DNA of 64,000 nucleotides from Streptomyces sp. DG2A-72 (GTDB taxonomy: Bacteria; Actinomycetota; Actinomycetes; Streptomycetales; Streptomycetaceae): positions 868,001 through 932,000 of the forward strand of contig NZ_JASTLC010000001.1 of the NCBI RefSeq assembly GCF_030499575.1, in the 5' to 3' direction. The stretch's first letter is position 1. The number at the start of each line of letters is the position of its first letter. Both the position numbers and the translations under genes were made by a program. A model generated the notes under the pieces. That model searched no databases. It saw only the letters and a list, made by a program, of their open reading frames with translations, and was not told where the DNA came from. Positions 1 to 7,348 of the stretch are shown one piece after another.

Positions 1-453
1 CCCCAGGGCACTGACCACACCGGCGGTGACGCTGCCGGCCAGTCCGAGCGGGTTGCCGACGGCCACCACCAGCTGCCCGACGCGCAGCCCGTTGGCCTCG
101 CCGAGCCTGGCCGGGGCCGGGGTCGGTCCGTCGGCGCGGATCACCGCGAGGTCGGACAGCGGATCGGCGCCGATGACGTGGAAGGGCGTCGTCGTGCCGT
201 CGGCGAAGGACGCCGTACCGGCGTCGGAGTGCCCGACGACATGGGCGTTGGTGAGCAGGAAACCGTCGTCGGTGAAGACCACCGCGGAGCCGGTGCCCGC
301 CACGAAGCGCCCTCTGAACCTGCGGTGCGCGACGTTCACGGCCGCCACCTTCGGCGTGAGTTCGGCGGCGACCGAGGTGACGATCAGGGAGTAGGCGTCG
401 AGCGCGGACTGCTCCATGCCGGAGCGGTCGGGCTCGGAGACTGTCTCGGCCAC
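1..453 (-). CDS. Trypsin-like serine protease (HtrA/S1C type), N-terminal part, runs off the window
   Basis: Only the first 151 codons are present; the gene continues past base 1. The protein would start at a GTG (451-453) preceded by GGAAGGA seven bases upstream. Visible are the catalytic His in LLTNAHVVG and the catalytic Asp in DPLSDLAVIRAD, then GQLVVAVGNPLGLAGSVTAG, the usual run before the GNSGG serine site, which lies outside the window. This spacing is characteristic of HtrA/DegP-type trypsin-fold proteases, which degrade or process misfolded envelope proteins. No signal peptide or membrane segment is seen before the protease domain, so an export signal is missing or the protein is cytoplasmic. 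A downstream PDZ domain cannot be checked. Confidence 0.85.
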   Translation of the reverse strand, partial: MAETVSEPDRSGMEQSALDAYSLIVTSVAAELTPKVAAVNVAHRRFRGRFVAGTGSAVVFTDDGFLLTNAHVVGHSDAGTASFADGTTTPFHVIGADPLSDLAVIRADGPTPAPARLGEANGLRVGQLVVAVGNPLGLAGSVTAGVVSALG

Positions 454-526
454 GAGCGGATCCTTCCGCTTGCCCAAGGGGACTGATTACATGCTTACAC
501 CGTGTCCCCATAAAGGGGAGCGGTCG

Positions 527-1234
527 TCACTCCGCCGACCGTGCGGAAGTCAGCACGCCGATCTTGTCGACGCGGTGTTCCGGGTTGCCCCTGTCGTCGC
601 GCCAGTAGTTTCCGGCCGCGTTGTCCTCGGGTGTCAGGCAGGTCGAGATGGTGATCACGGCCTGGGTCGGGCGCTTGCCCGGGAAGCCGGGCACCGCCGC
701 CCGCTGCTCGGCGAGCGAGCGGGCGGAGCGGAAGGAGGTTGTTCTGGTGTCGGTGATCTCGTACTCATAGCGCGTTCCGCCCGACGTGACGACGACCGGG
801 TCGCCCTCTTCAAGAGTCGGGAGCAGGCGCAGTGGGCCGCCGACGGAGAGACGGTGGGCCGTGACGAGGTAGTTGCCGACCTCCCCGGGACCGACACCGC
901 CCTGCCCGCCGTACGGGCTTGCAGCGAAGCCGCGGTTCTGGATCCGGGTGCCCGGCCAGTCGTCCGTCGTGCCCTCGTACGGGACGACACGCAGGTTCTC
1001 GACGCCGATCGCCTCGATGGTCAGCCAAGCAGTCTGACGCTGATTGCCGGTCCTGGGCGGAGCCGACTGGGACGAAGGGGATTCCACCGGGGGTTCAGCC
1101 GATTTTGTCGCAGGGGACGTCGCTTCCCGCGCACCCGTCTGCTCGCCGGTCGTGCCCCCGCCGCCGGAGCAGCCGAGGAGCACAGCGATACCGACGCCGG
1201 CGAAGAAGGCGGGACGAGCTCGGGAAAGGGCCAT
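527..1234 (-). CDS. Sortase (class E/F-like) with lipoprotein-type signal
   Basis: This 235-residue protein begins with a short hydrophobic segment ending in VLLGCSGGG, a plausible lipobox, followed by a Ser/Pro/Thr-rich linker (about 25-65) and a sortase beta-barrel domain. The catalytic triad is visible as TAHR (His), ISTCLTPEDN (Cys) and PEHRVDKIGVL (Arg). Sortases are cysteine transpeptidases that attach secreted proteins to the cell wall or process them. The stretch between Cys and Arg is about 20 residues, longer than the usual TCxPxxxxxxR spacing of actinobacterial class E enzymes, so the class is uncertain. No sorting substrate (LAXTG-type tail) was seen nearby. It lies 73 bases upstream of the HtrA-like gene on the same strand. 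Confidence 0.8.
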   Translation of the reverse strand: MALSRARPAFFAGVGIAVLLGCSGGGGTTGEQTGAREATSPATKSAEPPVESPSSQSAPPRTGNQRQTAWLTIEAIGVENLRVVPYEGTTDDWPGTRIQNRGFAASPYGGQGGVGPGEVGNYLVTAHRLSVGGPLRLLPTLEEGDPVVVTSGGTRYEYEITDTRTTSFRSARSLAEQRAAVPGFPGKRPTQAVITISTCLTPEDNAAGNYWRDDRGNPEHRVDKIGVLTSARSAE

Positions 1235-1282
1235 GACACTCGGGAAACGTACGAGAGCCGACCGGGTGTTCCCGCCGCCCGC

Positions 1283-1723
1283 TCAGACCCTCAACGTTGC
1301 CCACACGGCGTTGCCACCGGTGCGTCTGGACCGATCGACTCCCCAGGTGTCGGCCAGCTGATCCACGAGGAACAGTCCGCGACCGCCCTCGTCGTCCGGG
1401 CCGGATTCGCACGGAAGCAGACCATGGCACAGGTGATTGCGGTCGTGCACTTCGACCCGTAGGCACCTGTCCGGGACGAGCCCGAGGCCGCACAGGATGC
1501 GCGTGCTGAGTGTGTGCCGCACGGCATTGGTCGCCAGCTCGGACAGGAGCAGGACGGCGTCCGCGCACAGCTCGCCCGGCAGCTGCCACGCGATCAGCCG
1601 CGCACTCATCGAGCGGCGGGCCACCCCGACGCTGGAACGGTGGGCCGGGAGTTCGAGCCAGTGGGTCCGGTCCGGGCTGAAGGCGTCCAAGGACAGCGGG
1701 GAGGAGGTCGTGTGGGGGGACAC
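1283..1723 (-). CDS. RsbW-like ATP-binding protein (HATPase_c_2), abaA-like
   Basis: The domain is a GHKL ATPase of the anti-sigma-factor kinase type. The N-box is ELATNAVRH, followed by VEVHDRN and the G2-like DDEGGRGLFLVDQLADTWGV, ending in TGGNAVWATLRV. Such proteins either phosphorylate anti-anti-sigma factors or act as regulators in abaA/whiJ-type clusters. I placed the start at a GTG (1721-1723) with GGAAGG seven bases upstream, giving 146 residues, normal for this single-domain family. Longer in-frame starts exist at 1795 (ATG, no clear ribosome site) and 1876 (TTG). It is divergent from an XRE/DUF397 pair, the usual arrangement for Streptomyces abaA-like loci. Confidence 0.8.
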   Translation of the reverse strand: MSPHTTSSPLSLDAFSPDRTHWLELPAHRSSVGVARRSMSARLIAWQLPGELCADAVLLLSELATNAVRHTLSTRILCGLGLVPDRCLRVEVHDRNHLCHGLLPCESGPDDEGGRGLFLVDQLADTWGVDRSRRTGGNAVWATLRV

Positions 1724-1974
1724 GGGTTCGCCTTCCGTGGGGAGCGGAGGAAGGTCGCCGTGGGTATCGGCGCTTGCCAACTTCCATGGAGGCATGGGAG
1801 TTGGCGATGAAGCGACTCGTGTGTGACGAGGCGATTCACACAAGTAACTATGCTCGCACCCTAGTTCAAGCTGCAACCAGCTCCCTGATAATTTCAGTCA
1901 GCCGGTATCGGTCTGGCCGCATCATCAAGCCACTGTCAGACTCGAACTGGTGACAGCCCCTCAGGAGGTACGGC

Positions 1975-2850
1975 GTGAGCGAAGGTCGTTCGGGCGCGGG
2001 CGCCACGGGTGCCCCCACCGTTCTCCGCATGATCCTCGGCCGACGGCTGCAAGAGCGCCGGCTGGAGGCCGGCGCGTCGCTGGAGGACGCCGCGAAGGCC
2101 CTGCGCGTGAAGCCGCTGACCATCCGCAGACTGGAGAAGGCCGAGGTCGCTCTCAAGCCGCTCTACGTGGAGAAGCTGCTCGAGACCTACGGGGCCGACC
2201 GGCAGGAGATCGACGAGTTCGTCGTCCTCGCCGAGCGGGCCAACGAGCCCGGCTGGTGGCATGCGTACCGCGATGTGCTGCCCAACTGGTTCAGCGCCTA
2301 CGTGAGTCTGGAGACCGGCGCCAAGACCCTGCGCACCTATGAGCCGCACTACGTCACGGGGCTGCTGCAGACCGGCCGCTACGCGCGCGAAGTGCTCAGC
2401 GGGGGTTTCCCGGGGGACGGCGACGAGGACCTGCAGCGCAGAGTGGACCTGCGGTTACGTCGCCAGGGCCTGCTGGACAGACCCGACGCACCCACGCTGT
2501 GGGTGGTCATGGAGGAAGCCGTACTGCACCGGGTGGTCGGCGGCCCCGAGGTCATGCGGGAGCAGATCGACCGGCTCCTGGAGGTCTCGGAGTCGGAGCA
2601 CGTCAGCGTCGATGTCGTGCCCTTCACCGCCGGTGCCCATGTCGGGGTGTGCGCCCCGTACACGTATTTCCGGTTCGAGGAGCCGGAACTGCCCGACATC
2701 GTCTACACGGAGATCCTGTCCGGTGCCATGTACCTGGACCAGCGCTCCGATGTCGCGGCGCATCTCGAGGCGCACAACCGCATGTCCCTGCTGACGTCCG
2801 ACGCGGACAGCAGGGCACTCCTGAACCGGATGCGCAAGGAGTACTCATGA
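1975..2850 (+). CDS. XRE-family regulator with DUF5753 domain (whiJ-like), contains a TTA codon
   Basis: The protein has 291 residues. A helix-turn-helix lies at about 22-60 (LQERRLEAGASLEDAAKALR), followed by the DUF5753 region, recognisable by GWWHAYRDVLPNWFSAYVSLE, YVTGLLQTGRYAR and the late DIVYTEILSGAMYLD. The family includes WhiJ of S. coelicolor and its paralogues, which control development and antibiotic production with DUF397 partners. The start is GTG with AGGAGG seven bases before it. Codon 161 (2455-2457) is TTA, read only by the bldA leucyl-tRNA in Streptomyces, so full-length protein should need bldA. The stop overlaps the DUF397 start by four bases (ATGA), implying translational coupling. 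Confidence 0.9.
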   Translation: MSEGRSGAGATGAPTVLRMILGRRLQERRLEAGASLEDAAKALRVKPLTIRRLEKAEVALKPLYVEKLLETYGADRQEIDEFVVLAERANEPGWWHAYRDVLPNWFSAYVSLETGAKTLRTYEPHYVTGLLQTGRYAREVLSGGFPGDGDEDLQRRVDLRLRRQGLLDRPDAPTLWVVMEEAVLHRVVGGPEVMREQIDRLLEVSESEHVSVDVVPFTAGAHVGVCAPYTYFRFEEPELPDIVYTEILSGAMYLDQRSDVAAHLEAHNRMSLLTSDADSRALLNRMRKEYS

Positions 2851-3098
2851 CCACCATCGACGGGCACGTCTACAACGGGATGCCCGCGTCGGACCTCGGC
2901 GAGCAGGGCTGGGAGTCTCCGTGGAGCGGCCCCAACGGGGGCCAGTGCGTGCAGACGAAGCAACTCGCCGACGGCCGCGTGGCGCTGCGGCAGTCGACCG
3001 ATCCCGCCGGTCCCGCGCTGATCTACACCCCGGCCGAGATCGCCGCGTTCGTCGCGGGGGTCAAGCGCGGCCTCGCCGACCATCTGGCCGCCGGCTGA
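2847..3098 (+). CDS. DUF397 family protein
   Basis: This 83-residue protein has the DUF397 hallmarks: an aromatic WESPWSGPNGGQCVQ segment, VALRQSTDPAGPALIYT and a C-terminal helix FVAGVKRGLAD. DUF397 proteins are small partners of DUF5753-type XRE regulators in actinomycetes; several pairs behave like toxin-antitoxin or co-regulator couples, but the biochemical role is not settled. The ATGA overlap with the upstream XRE gene and their conserved pairing support a shared function. The start at 2847 was chosen for that overlap and because the product then has the normal family length. Confidence 0.88.
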   Translation: MTTIDGHVYNGMPASDLGEQGWESPWSGPNGGQCVQTKQLADGRVALRQSTDPAGPALIYTPAEIAAFVAGVKRGLADHLAAG

Positions 3099-3180
3099 AC
3101 CCTCTCACCAGCGGGAGGACCCGAGCCGGCCCCGGCCACGACCTGCCCGACGCCCCCACGTACCACACGAAAGGGACAGG

Positions 3181-3987
3181 ATGACCAACCCCCACGCCGC
3201 CCGGGACATCGACACCAGCAGGCCCCACTCTGCCCGGATGTACGACTACTACCTCGGCGGCAAGGACCACTTCGAGGTGGACAAGAAGGCGGCCGAGACC
3301 GTGGCGGCGGCCTACCCCGGCATCTTCGTCTGCGCCCGCGAGAACCGCGCCTTCATGCACCGCGCCACCCGCGTCCTCGCCCAGGAGCACGGCATCCGCC
3401 AGTGGCTGGACATCGGCACCGGCATCCCCACCGAGCCGAACCTGCACCAGGTGGCCCAGTCCGCGGTCCCCGAGGCCCGGGTGGTGTACGCCGACAACGA
3501 TCCCCTCGTCCTCAAGTACGCCGAGCGCCTGATGCGCAGCACGCCCCAGGGCCGCACCACGTACATCGAGGCCGACGTCAACAGCCCGGACGCGCTGCTG
3601 AGCGCCCCCGAGCTGGCCGAGGTCCTCGATCTGGACCGGCCCGTGGCCCTGTCGCTCAACGCCCTGATGCACTTCGTCACGGATGCCCAGGACCCGTACG
3701 GCATCGTGAACCGTCTGCTGGCCGCTCTCCCCTCGGGCAGCGCGCTGGCCCTGAGTCACTGCACCCCCGACTTCGACCCGGACACCTGGCAGAAGGTCAC
3801 CGACATCTACACGAACGCCGGCACGCCGGTGCAGTTCCGCGCCCAGAAGGACGTCGCCCGCTTCTTCGACGGCCTCGACCTGCTCGAGCCCGGCATCACG
3901 GTCGGCCACCGCTGGCGCCCGGACGACGAACCCAGCGCCTCGGACGCCGAGGTCAGCCTGTGGACCGGGGTGGGCGTCAAGCCGTAA
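3181..3987 (+). CDS. SAM-dependent methyltransferase, DUF574/Methyltransf_19 family
   Basis: The protein has 268 residues. The N-terminal SRPHSARMYDYYLGGKDHFE signature is diagnostic for this actinobacterial family. The SAM-binding motif I is LDIGTGIPTEPNLHQVAQ, with acidic motif II in VVYADNDPLVL. An AAGGGACAGG ribosome site immediately precedes the ATG. Members are abundant and paralogous in Streptomyces; substrates are unknown. It follows the XRE/DUF397 pair by 82 bases on the same strand and may be cotranscribed with it. A paralogue with the same signatures lies at 19785-20600, also beside a DUF5753 XRE gene, so the association looks functional rather than random. Confidence 0.9.
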   Translation: MTNPHAARDIDTSRPHSARMYDYYLGGKDHFEVDKKAAETVAAAYPGIFVCARENRAFMHRATRVLAQEHGIRQWLDIGTGIPTEPNLHQVAQSAVPEARVVYADNDPLVLKYAERLMRSTPQGRTTYIEADVNSPDALLSAPELAEVLDLDRPVALSLNALMHFVTDAQDPYGIVNRLLAALPSGSALALSHCTPDFDPDTWQKVTDIYTNAGTPVQFRAQKDVARFFDGLDLLEPGITVGHRWRPDDEPSASDAEVSLWTGVGVKP

Positions 3988-4028
3988 CTGTGCGGCGGGC
4001 AGCACCGCTGTGGTGGATTCTGTAGCCG

Positions 4029-4730
4029 ATGCCGATCGTATGTGCCGTTGCCGTCCTGGCCGTCGCGAACCTGCTCAACAACTGGCTCGCGCGGAACCCC
4101 GTCATGTACGTGATCACCTGCGTGACCGCCACGGCCGTCCTGCTGATGATCGCCCGCTGGGACGGTCTCACCCCGGCCGAGCTGGGACTGGACAAGGCGG
4201 GGATCCGCCGAGGACTGCGATGGGCCCCTGTCCTGGCCGGAGTCGTGCTCCTCGTCCTGCTTCTCGCCCTGGCCGTTCCGGCGGGCCGGGAGGCGTTCCG
4301 GGACGCCCGGGCGGCCGACCTGTCCGTGGGACGGCTGCTGTGGGGAGTGCTGGTACGGGTGCCGTTCGGCACCGTGCTGCTGGAGGAGACCGCGTTTCGT
4401 GGCGTGCTGTGGGCCATGATCCGGCGCCACCGCGGCACCGTGTGGGCCACGACGGTGTCATCGCTGCTGTTCGGGCTCTGGCACCTGCTGCCCTCCCGCG
4501 GCCTCAACCGCTCCAATGCCGCTGTCGGCGCGGCCTTCGGAGAGGGCTCGGCGGCCGTGGCGGCAACCGTCGCCGTGGCCATCGTCGTCACCGCCGTCGC
4601 GGGGGTCGTCCTGTGCGAGCTGCGCCGCCGCTCGGGCAGCCTGCTGGCGCCTGTGGCCCTGCACTGGTCGGTCAACGGCTTCAGCTACGCGCTCGCCTGG
4701 GCGGCGGCGCGGTGGTGGCTCGACAGCTGA
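4029..4730 (+). CDS. CPBP-family intramembrane glutamic endopeptidase (CAAX protease-like)
   Basis: The 233-residue polytopic membrane protein contains the three conserved motifs of the CPBP/Abi family: LLEETAFRGVLWA (EExxxR), SLLFGLWHLLP (FxxxH) and ALHWSVNGFSY (HxxxN). These residues form the intramembrane active site of Rce1-like proteases. In bacteria the family takes part in immunity to self-made bacteriocins and in regulated membrane proteolysis; the substrate here is unknown. About six hydrophobic stretches can be seen. The ATG at 4029 has no strong Shine-Dalgarno sequence. It is followed by a hairpin that separates it from a convergent gene. Confidence 0.88.
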   Translation: MPIVCAVAVLAVANLLNNWLARNPVMYVITCVTATAVLLMIARWDGLTPAELGLDKAGIRRGLRWAPVLAGVVLLVLLLALAVPAGREAFRDARAADLSVGRLLWGVLVRVPFGTVLLEETAFRGVLWAMIRRHRGTVWATTVSSLLFGLWHLLPSRGLNRSNAAVGAAFGEGSAAVAATVAVAIVVTAVAGVVLCELRRRSGSLLAPVALHWSVNGFSYALAWAAARWWLDS

Positions 4731-4731
4731 C

Positions 4732-4766
4732 AGCCCCGCCCTCGGTGGATTCCTGAGGGCAGGGCT
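4732..4766. terminator. Hairpin terminator between convergent genes
   Basis: AGCCCCGCCCTC (4732-4743) pairs with GAGGGCAGGGCT (4755-4766) with one C/A mismatch and an 11-base loop. It begins two bases after the CPBP protease stop codon and lies before the end of the convergent membrane-protein gene, so it could serve both. No U-tract follows, as is common for Streptomyces terminators. Confidence 0.6.
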
Positions 4767-4793
4767 GGTCGGGCGGCTTCGGCCTCGGCTGAG

Positions 4794-5261
4794 TCACCGG
4801 GTCCGGCGGGCAAGGCGCCGGGCAAGCAGGGGAATGATCACGGCGGCGGCCACGACGTGCGACACGGCGAGGACGATCTGGGTGGAGGTGGCCGTGTGCG
4901 GGGCGGCGGCGGGGCCGACCAGGGACAGCGCGGTGAGCGCCACCGTGATCACCACGAACGTACGAGCCGGCCGCTTGGCCCAGCGAGCGAGGACCACGGC
5001 CAGGACGATCCCGGCGATCGCCCAGAACAGCACGCCGCCGACGAAGCCGCCCACCGGGATCTCCGCGGCCTCCTTCTCGCCGGGACTGGCCGCCTCCATC
5101 GGGACGCCCGCCGCCCGGCAGACGAGGGCGAACACCTCGGTCACGACAGCGCCCGCGAGGGTCGCCAGGACACCCACCAGCCACACGGGGCGCGTGTCGG
5201 CAGAGCGGGTCGTGGACGGGGACTGGGCGAGGGCCTGGGTCTGGGGCGCGGTCACGCTCAT
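4794..5261 (-). CDS. DUF6069-like four-helix membrane protein
   Basis: The 155-residue protein has a Ser/Thr/Ala-rich cytoplasmic N-terminus (about 1-25) followed by four hydrophobic segments: WLVGVLATLAGAVVTEVFAL, GGVLFWAIAGIVLAVVLARW, VVITVALTALSLVGPAAA and IVLAVSHVVAAAVIIPLLA. A conserved His after the third segment (PHTATS) and a basic C-terminus (RRLARRTR) fit the actinobacterial DUF6069 family of unknown function. The ATG is preceded by AGGAGA. Nothing in the neighbourhood suggests a role; the family name is from recall of its pattern, not a search. Confidence 0.75.
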   Translation of the reverse strand: MSVTAPQTQALAQSPSTTRSADTRPVWLVGVLATLAGAVVTEVFALVCRAAGVPMEAASPGEKEAAEIPVGGFVGGVLFWAIAGIVLAVVLARWAKRPARTFVVITVALTALSLVGPAAAPHTATSTQIVLAVSHVVAAAVIIPLLARRLARRTR

Positions 5262-5423
5262 GGGAATGTCTCCTGTTCGGGCTCGGTATGCCTTTCATGG
5301 AGGTAGACCACGCGACACCACAGAACTAAGCGGTCACCGGGGCACGTTCTGAAAAGACCCGTCGTTGAAGGTGCTGGCGCTCCAGGGATTGTCATCCGCG
5401 GGCAACGATCGGGTCGTTGCCCC

Positions 5424-5600
5424 TCAGAGGGCGTAGCGGACGAGCCACTCGTCCTCGTTGTACGCGTCTCGCGCCGGATCCGGCGCCGTGGCCGGCCGCT
5501 CCTCGACCGTGTCCTCCAGGCGAACCCGGTCCGGCAGTGCGCCGAACCGCGCCCGGCGCGCCGTCTCGGCAGCGCCCACGTTCGTCTCTTCCTGGATCAT
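5424..5600 (-). CDS. Small conserved actinobacterial protein (58 aa), function unknown
   Basis: The ATG at 5598-5600 follows GAGGACCAG, giving a 58-residue acidic protein that ends in YNEDEWLVRYAL. This C-terminal NxDEWLVRY pattern resembles a family of very short Streptomyces proteins of unknown function. It is cytoplasmic by composition, with no signal or membrane helix. The reading frame stays open for 33 more codons upstream, but those residues are low-complexity and lack a ribosome site. Codon usage is strongly GC3-biased, supporting real coding. Confidence 0.65.
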   Translation of the reverse strand: MIQEETNVGAAETARRARFGALPDRVRLEDTVEERPATAPDPARDAYNEDEWLVRYAL

Positions 5601-5910
5601 CTGGTCCTCCCCGTTTCGAGCCTCACCCGTCCAACTCCTGGCGATACGGCGATGTTCCCCAGAGATGGGGCTGCCGCGGGCGAAGCCTGGGCCCGTCACA
5701 CATGGTGTGCGCCTGGACCGGTTCGGTCCGGACGACGCCGTCCGCCTACCGGCTCCGGGTGCGCCGGCGGCCGACGCTCACCCCGGACCGCAACTGCCCC
5801 TGAAGCACCCGGAACTGGACCAGCGACCGCGGTCCGCTGCCGGAGCGTGCCCGGATCGAGCGGCTCCTCGATCTCCCTGCGCGGGACTGGACGCGGCAGG
5901 ACACCTGGAT
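5601..5910. other. Intergenic stretch, 310 bp, no supported gene
   Basis: This lies between the 5' end of the small 58-aa gene and the 3' end of the MerR gene, both on the minus strand. Open frames cross it on both strands, but none has a ribosome site, a recognisable domain or a consistent GC3 pattern. The part near 5601-5660 must hold the promoter of the small gene. I see no convincing hairpin or repeat. Confidence 0.5.
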
Positions 5911-6324
5911 TCACAGTGGTCGCCGAGCCCGCTTCCTCGACACGGCGGCCTTGAGGAGGCGACGGAAGGTGGGGCATTCCATGTGGCTCGGCGCGGGGCA
6001 GGCGGCGGCGTGCCGCAGGGAGTCACGCAGGACGGCCAGTTCACGGATCTTCCGGTCCAGCTCGTCCGCCTTGGCCGCGAGCATCTGGCGGTCGATGCGT
6101 GGCTGCCCGTCCGGGGCGAACATGTGCGCGATCTCGTCGAGCGAGAACCCCGCCGTGCGGCCCATGGCGATCAGCGCCAGGCGCTCCAGTACGCCGGGGT
6201 CGTACTGGCGGCGCAGGCCCCGTCTGCCGACCGAGGCGATCAGCCCTTTCTCCTCGTAGAAGCGCAGCGTCGAGGCGGGGACCCCGGCGCGCTGCGCCAC
6301 CTCGGCGATGTCCAGGTCTGTCAC
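5911..6324 (-). CDS. MerR-family transcriptional regulator
   Basis: The 137-residue protein begins with the MerR winged helix: IAEVAQRAGVPASTLRFYEEKGL at about 6-28, then GRRGLRRQYDPGVLERLALI. The dimerisation coiled coil is about 75-105 (ADELDRKIRELAVLRDSLRH). The C-terminus has one Cys in CPAPSHMECPTF and a second one nearby, so metal or thiol sensing is possible but unproven; drug-sensing MerR proteins usually have larger C-terminal domains. It is divergent from a methyltransferase, and a perfect inverted repeat of MerR type lies in the shared promoter, so it probably regulates itself and that gene. Confidence 0.88.
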   Translation of the reverse strand: MTDLDIAEVAQRAGVPASTLRFYEEKGLIASVGRRGLRRQYDPGVLERLALIAMGRTAGFSLDEIAHMFAPDGQPRIDRQMLAAKADELDRKIRELAVLRDSLRHAAACPAPSHMECPTFRRLLKAAVSRKRARRPL

Positions 6325-6330
6325 CCCTTG

Positions 6331-6350
6331 ACTTCAAGTCCGCTTGAAGT
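6331..6350. promoter_or_regulatory. MerR-type operator in divergent promoter
   Basis: ACTTCAAG (6331-6338) and CTTGAAGT (6343-6350) form a perfect 8-bp inverted repeat with a 4-base spacer. It begins inside a TTGACT -35-like hexamer (6328-6333). MerR-family regulators bind such dyads between -35 and -10 elements and untwist the promoter. It sits 7 bases outside the MerR start codon and 48 bases before the methyltransferase start. Confidence 0.65.
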
Positions 6351-6397
6351 AGAACGCTGTCATCCCGGCCCGACGAAGGCAAGCAGAGGAGACGATC

Positions 6398-7237
6398 ATG
6401 GACGTCACGCGCAGGACCGACGAACAGGCGGCCCGTTGGAGCGGTGCCTCCGGCCACGCCTGGGTCGAGGCACAGGCGGTGCTGGACGAGCTGCTCAGGC
6501 CTTATGAGGACCTGCTCGTCGAAGCGGTGTCCGCCGAGCGCGGCGGCCGTGTGCTCGATGTCGGCTGCGGCACCGGCAGCACCACGCTGGCCGTCGCACG
6601 ACGCCTCGGGCCGGCGGGCCACTGCGTCGGCATCGACATCTCGGAACCGATGATCACCGCTGCCCGGGCACGCGTCGAGCGGGAGGGCACACCGGCCTCC
6701 TTCATCCACGCCGACGCACAGGAGCACCCGTTCGAACCAGCCACCTTCGACACCGTCATCTCGCGCTTCGGCGTCATGTTCTTCAACGACTCCGTCCGCG
6801 CCTTCGCCAATCTCCGGCGCGCCGCCCGGGACGGGGGCGAGCTGCGGTGCATCGCGTGGCGCGGCCCCGCGGAGAATCCGTTCATGACGACCGCCGAACG
6901 CGCCGCGGCACCGTTCCTGCCGAACCTCCCCGCCCGCCGTCCGGACCAGCCGGGGCAGTTCGCCTTCGCGGACCGTGACAGGGTCCAGCGCATCCTGGAG
7001 GAGAGCGGGTGGACCGGGATCGACATCCGGCCGATCGATGTGGAATGCACCCTGCCGGAGAGCGAACTGGTCCCTTACTTCACCCGCTTCGGTCCTGTCG
7101 GCCAAGTTCTGCCCGAGGTGGACGAGCAGACCCGGGCCCAGGTCGTCGAGACGGTCCGCGCCGCCTTCGCCCCCTTTGTACAAGGCGCGGAAGTCCGCTT
7201 CACCGGGGCCTGTTGGTTCATCAGCGCCCAAGCCTGA
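6398..7237 (+). CDS. Class I SAM-dependent methyltransferase, MerR-associated
   Basis: The 279-residue protein has SAM motif I in VLDVGCGTGSTTLAVARRLG (about 50-70), the acidic loop in CVGIDISEPMI and motif III-like DTVISRFGVMFF. The fold is the UbiE/COQ5-like Methyltransf_11/25 type. Substrate cannot be told. It starts with ATG after AGAGGAGACGATC. Divergent transcription from the MerR gene through a perfect MerR dyad suggests ligand-induced expression, for example in response to the compound it modifies; that is inference. Confidence 0.85.
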   Translation: MDVTRRTDEQAARWSGASGHAWVEAQAVLDELLRPYEDLLVEAVSAERGGRVLDVGCGTGSTTLAVARRLGPAGHCVGIDISEPMITAARARVEREGTPASFIHADAQEHPFEPATFDTVISRFGVMFFNDSVRAFANLRRAARDGGELRCIAWRGPAENPFMTTAERAAAPFLPNLPARRPDQPGQFAFADRDRVQRILEESGWTGIDIRPIDVECTLPESELVPYFTRFGPVGQVLPEVDEQTRAQVVETVRAAFAPFVQGAEVRFTGACWFISAQA

Positions 7238-7255
7238 TGTCGGGGCCGGTGCTCG

Positions 7256-7267
7256 CGAAAAGTTTCG
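7256..7267. promoter_or_regulatory. Candidate LacI-type dyad CGAAA-AG-TTTCG before the ThuA/Gfo operon
   Basis: A 5+5 inverted repeat with a two-base centre lies 81 bases upstream of the ThuA start. A TTGACG hexamer follows at about 7300. Short GAAA-N-TTTC dyads are common operators of Streptomyces LacI/ROK sugar regulators. No regulator gene is adjacent, so the binding protein is unknown and the site is weakly supported. Confidence 0.35.
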
Positions 7268-7348
7268 TGTATCCACCATCCCTTCTCCGGGCACGGGCGG
7301 TTGACGCATAGTGATGGCGCTGTTCTACGGGCCCGACGAAGGAACCAG

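Noticed and set aside
5458..6507. A 349-codon plus-strand open frame spanning the small protein gene and the MerR gene
   Set aside because: It is antisense to the MerR helix-turn-helix gene, which has clear motifs. The frame lacks domains and a ribosome site.
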